From an uncultured Granulosicoccaceae bacterium (lineage in GTDB: Bacteria > Pseudomonadota > Gammaproteobacteria > Granulosicoccales > Granulosicoccaceae), in the NCBI GenBank assembly GCA_938020525.1, contig CALIHW010000104.1:1-51966 (forward strand): a stretch of DNA of 51,966 nt, written 5' to 3'. Position numbers and translations under genes: made by a program. This document shows, one piece after another, positions 36,466-47,100 of this stretch. Every line of letters starts with the position of its first letter. Within the stretch, counting starts at the first letter, position 1. The notes under the pieces were generated by a model. That model was given only the letters and a program-made list of their open reading frames with translations. It had not been told where the DNA came from and did not search any database.

Positions 36466-37656
36466 ATGAATAGTAATCTACCTGGCGTTTCATCATTCAC
36501 AGATCGAATCAGCGGGGATGGCGCAGAAGCCTGGGACATACACCTGAAAGCCAGTGAGGCACTGGAGCGCGGCGAGGACGTTATCCTTCTCAGCATTGGT
36601 GACCCTGACTTCCCGACACCCGACGCTATAGTTAACCGAGCTGTCGAGGCACTGCGAGCAGGTGATACACATTATGCCGCAACCGCCGGACGGACCACTC
36701 TACGTCAGGCAATAGCGGATGATTTTCAACAACGAAGCGAGTTGCCAACTCATTATGACAATGTAGTCGTCTTTGCCGGAACACAAAACGCATTGTTTGC
36801 AACGAGCATGGTTTTATTGGAATACGGCGATGAGGTAATCGCACTTGATCCGATGTACGTCAGTTATGAGGCTTCATTGCAACTTGGCGGTGCAAAACTG
36901 ATCTGTGTGCCGCAACCAGCCGAAAACGCCTTCAGGCCAGACATGAATCTGATAACAGCCGCGATCACACCCGCAACTAAGGCCATCGTCATCACAACAC
37001 CGAATAATCCAACAGGAGTTGCCCTCACAAAAAGCGAGTTGCAATCCATCGCAGATCTGGCCATTAAACATAATCTTTGGGTAATCACTGATGAAATTTA
37101 TACCGACATTGTTTTTGAGACAGAACATTTTACGATAGCTGCCCTGCCCGGAATGGCCGAGCGTACCATTACCATAAACGGTCTGTCTAAATCACACGCC
37201 ATGACTGGCTGGCGAGTCGGCTGGACGATAGCGCCAAAACGCCTGACGCCTCATTTTGAGAATCTGACCCTGTGTATGCTGTACGGCATCCCAGGCTTTG
37301 TACAAGAGGCGGCAACCCATGCGCTAAAAGAACAACGGCACGCCAGCATTGAGATGCGTGACATCTATAAACGCAGGCGTGATCTAGTCTGCTCAGAGCT
37401 TGCCAATGCCGAGAAACTTACCGTCTTAAAACCACAAGCGGCAATGTATGTGATGGTAGACGTTCGTGCCTACGGGCTATCCAGCGGTGATTTCTGTCGC
37501 GAACTCTATGCAGCTACCGGTGTTTCTGTTCTGGATGCTGGTGCGTTTGGCAATAGTGCCAAAGGCTGGATTAGAATCTCCTACACACTCGATGAGGGCA
37601 CACTGCGAGACGGTTGTCGAAGAATCATCCATTTTCTGCAGCAGATTCACGGCTAG
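36466..37656 (+). CDS. PLP-dependent class I/II aminotransferase
   Basis: This aminotransferase fold type I protein of 396 residues resembles aspartate aminotransferase subfamily members. The PLP lysine is Lys242 in GLSKSHAMTGWRVG. NPTGVALTKSEL contains the conserved Asn and Pro-Thr-Gly segment, and ITDEIYTDIVF the Asp and Tyr that hold the cofactor. The C-terminal RISYTLDEG carries the substrate carboxylate arginine. It lies in the same direction as the ThDP enzyme with 168 bases between them, so it may be in a loose cluster with that enzyme and the molybdoenzyme. The substrate cannot be read directly. A clean terminator follows. Confidence 0.92.
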   Translation: MNSNLPGVSSFTDRISGDGAEAWDIHLKASEALERGEDVILLSIGDPDFPTPDAIVNRAVEALRAGDTHYAATAGRTTLRQAIADDFQQRSELPTHYDNVVVFAGTQNALFATSMVLLEYGDEVIALDPMYVSYEASLQLGGAKLICVPQPAENAFRPDMNLITAAITPATKAIVITTPNNPTGVALTKSELQSIADLAIKHNLWVITDEIYTDIVFETEHFTIAALPGMAERTITINGLSKSHAMTGWRVGWTIAPKRLTPHFENLTLCMLYGIPGFVQEAATHALKEQRHASIEMRDIYKRRRDLVCSELANAEKLTVLKPQAAMYVMVDVRAYGLSSGDFCRELYAATGVSVLDAGAFGNSAKGWIRISYTLDEGTLRDGCRRIIHFLQQIHG

Positions 37657-37707
37657 ATTCTGGTATTAGGTTGCACTTTGATAAAGTTATCTCGCGATCC
37701 TTGCAGC

Positions 37708-37732
37708 AAGCCTTCTTGGCACAGGCTTTTTT
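37708..37732 (+). terminator. Rho-independent terminator after the aminotransferase
   Basis: AAGCCT pairs with AGGCTT around a nine-base loop and runs into TTTTTT. It isolates the upstream cluster from the giant gene. Confidence 0.8.
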
Positions 37733-38006
37733 CATTAACAGATCGCCTGTCGGATGCTGCTTAGTAGTCTGGGTATACAACTACTGCTGATAACCGGCGT
37801 CGGTAGATCACAACAAGACTGTCAAAGGCCTGTCAGAGGGTAGAAAAATGCCGTATCAAATCCAGTCAACCAAACATCCTGCACGTCGACCAGATAAATC
37901 GTACCAGCTTTAGTCACAAGCTCACACGCTTCAGTCAAACAACTACTAATCAGATCACAGTTTCGACAAGATTCAACATGCTATGCAGAGCTCAACTACA
38001 CCAGAA

Positions 38007-38034
38007 TTGTAAGCGCTACAAGGGCATATATTAT
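38007..38034 (+). promoter_or_regulatory. Candidate promoter for the giant surface protein gene
   Basis: TTGTAA at 38007-38012 and TATTAT at 38029-38034 are 16 bases apart and lie about 100 bases before the start codon. This is consensus matching only. Confidence 0.4.
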
Positions 38035-38140
38035 GCACCTTCATAGATGAAATTCAGCACTGTCGTAAAGGACTGCAATTATTAGCCAGCAATCCTGATT
38101 TATTTTTTAAAGATGCTGTTTTTATCACTGGGATGTTACA

Positions 38141-41100
38141 GTGCCAAAACGCTCAAAAGCCAATTTGTCTCCGGCCGGTCACAAGACCAACAGGAAACAT
38201 AGAACTGCAGTGCTGGAATCGCTTGAGCAGAGAGTTCTCTTCTCAGCCGATATCGGTACGCATCATATGTTCGTGTACCAGCCAGACAATGAACTACATC
38301 TTGCAAGCTCCATTACTGTGGCCGCATCTGATAATGATTCGCTGCCACCCTCGCTGCTTACAGCGAATTCACTATCGGCCCTGCCATCTACTTTCGGTGA
38401 AATCACAACACCTATAGCCTTCGATGACGCAACCATAGATTCATGGCAAGGCGCACTTGCACCAGCCTCCTCAGCTGATATCACAAACAGCATTGGAGGC
38501 GGTTTGAGCCTGAACCAGGACGGTGGCAATGACGCATACCTCAAACCAGAAAACAGTACATTGCTTTTTTCAGGCTTGCAGCAGCTTACCTTTGAAATTC
38601 AAATTAGCTCTAACGAGCTACAAAGTGGTGATTCATTCGCTCACTATCGCACAGCGACCACTGATGGATTTAAACTTGAACTGGCAGGCACAGACTTTAT
38701 CCTGACTATAAACAACACCACAACCACTGCAGCAAGCATAGATTATGTCGCTGCATTAAATGACGGCGAGCAGCATAGTGTAACCACTACCTGGGATAGC
38801 ACGACTGGTGAGTGGCAGGTATTTATCGATGGCGAACTGGTTGACAACGGGACTGGCTCTTCAACTACAGCAATATCAAATGCAGCCGGTGTACTGGTAC
38901 TTGGTCAATCGCAAGGTGCACAGGAAGGTAATTTTGATCAAACTCAATCACTCAGTGCGACGCTGCATGAGGCGAGAATATTCAGTACTGTTCGCAGTGA
39001 ATTTGAAATAGGATCCTCTCACTTAAGCTCCATCCCCTGGAGCGAAACCGATCTAATCGCTAACTGGACATTCGACCATTTTTCATCAAACGGTGTTATT
39101 AATGACAGTGTTGCCGGTAATAACCTGCATGCACTGCATGTCACTGAACCGGGATTCACCACGAGCGACACATCTCTAAAGCTGCGTGTCACAGAAAACA
39201 CGCCAACCGGAACAGTAATTGGCACGGTAGCCGGAATAGATACGAATCGCGAAGCACAGATCAACGCAATCGTTGCATCAAGCGCAGATATCTATCATAG
39301 CGCTGAAACAGGATCATTTTATCAGGTTATCCACACTCCACAACTGCACATGGATGCTGTCGCAACCGCACAGACTATCCCATTGAATGGCGCTTACGGC
39401 CAATTATTGTCAATAAACTCTGCGACAGAAAATTCAACTGTTGTTGACATCATGAGCGATGCCGGCGTGTCTCAGACACACCTGAACGCTACGGACACTG
39501 ACGTTGAGGGTGACTGGAGATGGAGAGACAGTGGGAGCCTGTTCTGGAAAAACAGCAGTGACCATAATATTCCGGAAGATGGTGCTTACAGCAACTGGAG
39601 CACCACCAACCCGAATAACGTCAACGATCAGGACGTGGCAAAGATATTTGCATCAGATGGTCTTTGGGATGATGTGAAAGACTCCGCCACATTCAAATGG
39701 ATAATCAAATACGATGCCGATTCGGTTTTGAGCAGTAACGGTACATTCGGTAACCATCAACTCACTTATGCTATCGGTTCCCAGTCTGTTGCAAACACGT
39801 TTACGATAGACCCTCTCAGTGGTGAAATAAGCGTTGCAAATGGAGCTAACCTCAACTTCGAAATTCTGCCACTACACTCAATTCAGGTCGAAATAACTGA
39901 TCCCGATGGTAACTCGGTAAGTCAGCAACTCGATATTGCAATCACAGATGCAGCGGAATCCGATCAAGCCCCGACTAATCTATCAAATGGCATCCAGATA
40001 AACTCTGATGGTGGCAATGACACCTATCTACAAGCCGCCAATGGCAGTCAGATTCTAGGTGGATTGGATGAGCTGACGATCGAGTTCATCCTGCAGCTGG
40101 AAGCGCCACCAAACAACACAGCACAAACACTATTATCTTATGCTACAGCCGCAGAGAACAAAGAAGTACTGCTACAAGTTAGCCCAGCTGGCAACATTGA
40201 ATTCACTGTCAACGAAAACACCCTGACGACCATCGACAGTTTCCCCGAGCTTTATGACGGGCGGCTCCACACAGTCTCTGCTACCTGGAGCTCTAACAAC
40301 GGTGTTGCTTTTCTATATTTCGACGGCATCCTGGTGGCGACGGATACAGGTATTGCAAGTGGAAGTGTATTAGAGACCAACGGTTCTCTGGTGATTGGCA
40401 ATAGCCAGACAAGTCCGGGCAATGGTTTTTCATTTGACCAGGCGATGCATGCCACTTTGCATGACATTCGCATCTGGGATCACGCAAGAACAGATTCAGA
40501 AATTTCGCTCAACAGCTACTCAAAATATTTGACTGCCTCAGGGCTAATCGCAAACTGGCAAATGCATAGCATAAACAGCCAGGGAGAAATAACCGACGAG
40601 ATCAATGCTGAAATACTATCGATAAATCACTCAGTCGGCAGCGGTTTCATAAGCAGTAACGTGATCGAACGTCTAACTATTAAGGAAAAAAGTGCAGCAG
40701 GAAGTACAGTAGGTTTTGTCTTGCCAACCGATCAACTACTGTTTCAGGATGTTCTAACAGATGGCAAGCTGCTAAATGAGAATCCGCTACCAACCAGCAC
40801 CATTACCGTTTACGCAGGTGATTCTGTTGGTGACTGGAATGTAGCAGACGGATCAGTTGATTTTGCTTCACCAACAATAATTGCCGGCCCAAATGGCAGT
40901 CATGCAATCGAGTTGAGTGGCGATGATGCGGGAACCATCATCAGCACTTCATTTAATACTGTACCCGGGCAATCGTATACAGCATCCTTTGCCGCCAACG
41001 CCAATTTTGCACTAGCGGATACCAAGTACAAGGATTTTATCGTAAGTGCTGCAGGTCAATCGCAGCAATACAGCATTGAGCATATCGGAACAAACTGGAT

Positions 41101-44100
41101 TAACGAACACTGGGAGCGGCTTTCTTTTGTGTTTACCGCACAAGGGAACACTGCCGAACTATCACTACAGTCTCTTGACAGCAGTCCGTTCGGGCCATAC
41201 ATCGCCGACATATCAGTGACAGAAATTCCCGAAGCAGTGAATGGTATCTTGTCCACAACGCCGGATCTCACTTACAACCCAAACACTGGGAAGTTCTATA
41301 AATTTGTAGATACCCCTGTCCGAAATGATATTGCACTTAGCGCGGCAAGAGCCGAACTGGTCAACGGCGTAAGCGGTCAGCTATTTACCGTCAGGTCGCA
41401 ACTTGAAAATGAACTGGCCAGGCAGTACGCGCAGCAAAGTGGTAATCAAATCTGGCTCGGTGCAACAAGAACAGACACCTCGGGCACGTGGAACTGGCTG
41501 TCTGGCACCGACACGGCCGATCCGTTCTGGACCGGAGGGCGAAACGGTAGTGCCACTAGCACCAGCTATGCATCACACATGGGTCTTTCGGAGCAACCTG
41601 CAGAGGACTATATACGTTTGGCTGCAAACGGTGACTGGTATGACGCCAGCAACAATGGCCCATATAGCTACATTATAGAGTGGGACGCCGAAGCGGTAGT
41701 TGGCAACTACACCTACACGATGACGGATCTGTCCGAAAATTTCATCATTGATTCGAATACTGGCGAAATCACTGCAGCCACCACAAATACCCTGGACTTT
41801 GAAACCGCTCAGTCGCACACAGTCTCTATCACTGTTACCGACTCTAACGCCAACACTTACAGTAAATCGGTGATGATAGATGTGATTGATGTCAGTTCCG
41901 AGCTCAGCCTCGACCTACCAGCACTGCAAACCACGCCGGAAGACACATCACTGCTTTTCAATACCGCCAACGGCAATTCAATACGGGTCGACGATGACTA
42001 TGGTGCCGACACTCTGCTGCAGACTACATTATCAGTGACCGATGGCGTACTACAACTTCCTCCATCACCGGGGATAATGTTTATTGATTCAAACGGCGCT
42101 GCAACAACAAGCTCAGCGGCAAATATTCTTACTATTAGCGGCACAGAGACTAACACAAACAACGCACTGCAGAATCTTGTATATACGCCTGACCCTGCAT
42201 TTAACGGTACGGACAATCTGGCCATAAATACCACCACGGATGTGAACCTTGAAGCACACTACAGCTTCAACGACTCTACTGCCAATGACAACAGCTATGG
42301 CAATATTCGCAATGGCACCTATATAGGCGGCGCCAATACATCAATTGATTCTACTCGTGGCACTGTACTGGAGCTAACAGGCTCAGGCGATAGCGTTGTA
42401 GTCGCCTCAAACTTCGGCTCACCCGCCTCCATATCACTGGGTGGCTGGGTTAACTACTCAGGCACTGGTCAAGCAGACTTTATCTCTCTCGATGACCGAC
42501 TTACCATTTCACTAGACGATGCCATACACAATGGCGTCACTGCCAGATTCAAAACGCTCGGCAACAACACAGTAGAACTGCATACTGATACTGTCCTCAC
42601 AGGAATCGGCTGGCATCATATATTCTATGTGCACGACTCTTTAAACGGCATACATGCACTGTATATAGATGGAGAAAAAGCAGCAACGGCAACCATACCT
42701 GCACCGATTGATTACACTGGAATAAACAACACCTACCTCGGTACTAGCCAGGCCACCGGCCCGGTTACCAGCCCAGCTACCAACGATAACGACTTTATTG
42801 GTCAGATGGACGATATCCGGGTGTACTCAAGATCTGTATCGCAGGATGAAATTGTCGGCATCATCAACGGTGAAAATCAGATCGCCGGATTAATCCCGAT
42901 CAATATCACAGCAGTCAATGACGCACCCTACTTTACGACAACTCCACCTGTAATCAATCCAGCGGCAACGATCCCTGTCGTGGGGCAGACCAATGAAGAG
43001 AACCGTCTGACGGGGCTCTTCGTTGAAACAGTAGATATCGACAGTGGTACCAACTCTGTACTTACGACAATAAATGTCAATAATGGAATCATCAGCGTTG
43101 TAAACCTGACCGGTACTATCGTCTCAGGCGCCAACAGTTCTGCTGATCTGGTTTTCACAGGCACAATAAACGATATCAACACATCGCTGAGTAATATAAC
43201 CTTCACGCCTGACGCGGAATTCAATGGTCTTGCCACAATCACCATTGATATCAATGATCAGGGCAATACCGGCTCAGGCGGGGCTCTGAGTGTTTCTGAA
43301 ACACTTAATATCCAGGTGAATCCGGTAAATGATCCACCACTGCTTCAGTCACCTGAATCTACAGTAGTCACGTTTACCGAGAACAGCACCCCTGTTCCGG
43401 TTAGCTCGTTATTATCAATCACTGATCCGGACAACCTTCAACTGCAGTCAGCCACTGTTAGCATTATTTCTGGCTACATTGCCAATGAAGATGAACTATC
43501 GATCTCCTCGCAGCCAAATATTGTCAGCACCTTTGATAACACGACAGGCATATTGACTCTCAGCGGGCTCGCATCAATTACAGAATACGAAAACGCTCTG
43601 CGCGACATCACGTATCGCAATATCTCGGAAAATCCAACAATCAACAACAAGCAACTCAGCTTTAACATCAACGATGGCAATGTTTTCAGCGACAGCTGGC
43701 TGAGGCAATTGAACGTAGTAACTGTGAATGATGCACCCAGCCTATCCGGGATCACTACAACATCGCTGAATTACACCGAGAATGACGGAATACAAATTGT
43801 CAGTCCATCTATAGCGATTACAGATGCAGATGATACCAATATTAATTCCGCCACAGCTGAGATTATAAATAACCACGCGGGAGTGGAAGACTTGTTGTCC
43901 TTTACTCCGCAAGCTGGCATCAATGGTGTTTTCGATTCTATTAACGGAAAATTAACTTTCACCGGCAGTGCCTCTCTGAATGACTATCAAACCCTATTAC
44001 GCTCTGTTACATATCAAAACCAGAGCGAAGACCCGGATACTTTAACGAGAGTTCTTGGCTATACCGTCAATGACGGTCAATCTATCAGCAACACCGCAAT

Positions 44101-47100
44101 TCGAAATATTTCTATTACACCAGAAAATGACCCACCGATTCTAAACAGTATAGAAACGGACGCACTGACCTTTACAGAGAACGACAACGCAAAAACAGTA
44201 AGCTCATCACTTGAACTAACTGACGAAGACAACCAGACACTGGTATCGGCAGTAGTTCGAATTAGTACTAACTATGTCGATGGGCAGGATAAACTTCAGT
44301 TTAGTAGCCAGTCAGGTATAAGCGGTATATTCAATTCAAACACCGGAACTCTAAGTCTCTCCGGAGTTGCAACAGTCTCAGAATATCAAACGGCTCTTCG
44401 ATCGATCAGATACCTGAATGTCAGCGACAACCCCGACACATCAACGAGAGAGCTTACAATTACCGTTTCTGACGGCGCAGCCACCGGCAACCAGCAAATG
44501 CGTGAACTAACAGTAGTCGCTGTTAATGATGCCCCGGATATATCGTCAGTAGAAGCAGCTTCACTTGTCTATATCGAGAACGACCCAGCCACACCGATAT
44601 CTTCGAATATAAAAATCGACGATGTAGACCACACACAACTGAGTTCCGCCACAGTCTCAATCATCTCAAACCTTGATGAGTCTCAGGACATTCTCTCACT
44701 CGCCATACCGTCTCCTAGCAACATAAGTGGTAGTTACAATGCATCTGCTGGCGTACTGAGTCTGACGGGTAATGCCGCTATTTCTGAGTACCAGTCAGTG
44801 TTGCGCTCTGTTAGTTACCAAAATACGAGCAATGATCCTGATACTCAGTCAAGAACTGTAGAGTTTAAAATATCCGATGAAAACACAGACAGCAACACAG
44901 ACAGCAACACCGGCACCCGGAATATCGATTTAACCCCTGTGAATGATGCGCCTACTCTAACCAGTGCGGTGACTACACCACTCGCCTATCCAGAAAACGC
45001 CGGTGCAATCCCGGTGAACGCAGCGATAGCAATCCTCGATCCGGATGACACACTTATAGATTCGGCTACTATTCAAATCAGCAGCAACTATAACGCAAAT
45101 GAAGACATTCTTTCTATGGACTCAACGCCGGGTATCACCAGCGTCTATGATTCGATCAGCGGCACCCTGAGTCTAGTGGGTACCGCTACCATGCAGGACT
45201 ATCAATCAGCACTTCAGTCAGTCAGTTATAGCAACAGTAATCAAAACCCAGATACCGCTACGCGCACTATTATATTCAGCGTCTCTGACGGTCAACTGAC
45301 AAGTAATATGGTCCCTCAGGAAATTGAAATTCAGCCTGACAACAATGCACCTGCGATTGCCAACGTAGAAACTACCCCAGTTATCTATACCGAGAACAAC
45401 CCACTGACATCTCTAACCTCGTCACTATCACTGGGTGACGCAGATAACACCCACCTACAGTCAGCAATAATTAGCATCAATGCCGGATTCGATTCCTCTG
45501 AAGATATTCTGAATATGCCCGCTCAACCAGGAATCACATCTACATTCAACAGCAGTACAGGCCAACTACTGCTAAGCGGAGACGCAACACTCGCCGAGTA
45601 TGAAACTGCCATCAGATTGGTATCTTATACGAACAACAGCGAAAACCCCGGCACACAATCACGATCTATTACGTTTACAGTCACAGACGGACAACACACT
45701 AGCAACACTGCAACAAGAGCTCTAGAAATTATCCCTGTTAATGATTCGCCAACAATCGATCTGGGTGGAGCAAACGCGCCAATCCACATCGAAAGCACAG
45801 CCGGTACTATTGTATCTCCCGCACTAACTGTATATGACCTGGACAACACCAGCCTTCAATCTGCAACCGTTATTATAGGCAATAACTATAATCCAGCCGA
45901 AGATCAACTGGAATATATCAACCAATCCGGTATTGTCGGTGTTTTCGCCAATGGCGTGTTGTCTCTTTCTGGCAATGCCACCGTTGCTCAATACCAGCAA
46001 GCTCTGAGAACAGTCAGCTATCTAAACAATAGCGATGCGCCAGACGCTTCAACAAGAGAAATTTCATTTAGCGTAAACGACGGTCAAAGCAATAGTGTTA
46101 TCCAAACCATTGAAGTGGAAGTAGAAACTTCAAACGATGCTCCGGAGCTCACAAATACGGAGACAGCTTCACAGCTCTATATTGAAGGTGCCACACCAGT
46201 GCCGGTGACCTCAGGCATCACCCTGAATGATCTCGACAATACAAACCTCACCGCCGCGGTTATATCTGTAGTGAATGCTTCTCCCACAGATGACAGGCTT
46301 CTCTTTAACGATCAAAGCGGAATAACCGGAACCTACGATGTTAACAACGGCCAGCTACAACTCAGTGGAACAGCAAGCCTAGCTGACTATGACGCTGCGA
46401 TAAGGTCAGTTACCTACCAAAACCTATCTGAACATCCGATGGCAGGCACAAGAAACGTTGAAGTGACTGTTTTTGATGGCACAGACACCAGCAATAGTGT
46501 CACACGAGATCTCACCGTAATGCCTGTCAACGACGCTCCCATTGCATCTGATATTGAATTGACGCCAGTGTATTTCATCGAAAATTCTACTGCAGTTGCA
46601 ATCACAGACACAATCAAATTAAGCGATCCGGATCATAGTTTGGTGAGCTCAGCACAAATCAGCATCTCTGCAAGCTTCGCTTCAGCAGAGGATCAATTAT
46701 TATTCAACGATCAATCCGGAATAACAGGCAACTACAACGAGGCTACCGGCGAACTAAGTCTCTCAGGAACCGCAACACTTATTCAATATCAGGACGCAAT
46801 CCAATCGGTCCGCTACCTGAACATCAGTGAAGATCCCTCAACCTCTTCCCGAACAGTCAGCATTACAATTAGCGATGGCCAACTGAACAGTGAGACTACC
46901 ACGCGCGCCATTTCAATACATGAAATTAATGATCAACCTGTACTGTCCGACCCTGGGAATTCAGATTTGTCATTTCTGGAGAACACAGGCGCAATCGAAA
47001 TTCTACAAACACTACATATTAGCGATTCAGACAATGCAACCCTCCTGTCAGCCACGGTTTCTATTTCACCTAGTTTGACTGAAGATCAGTTACTCTTTGA

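Larger units (their letters stand above)
37657..38140. other. Intergenic region upstream of the giant gene
   Basis: These 484 bases contain the terminator of the aminotransferase gene (37708-37732) and a plausible promoter for the giant gene (38007-38034). The rest has no coding signal and no tRNA or other RNA that I recognise. GGGA at 38130-38133 lies seven bases before the GTG start. Confidence 0.5.

Noticed and set aside
38133-38417. ATG-starting ORF overlapping the start of the giant gene
   Set aside because: It is in a different frame, short, and lacks domain similarity; the GTG frame continues for 3628 residues.
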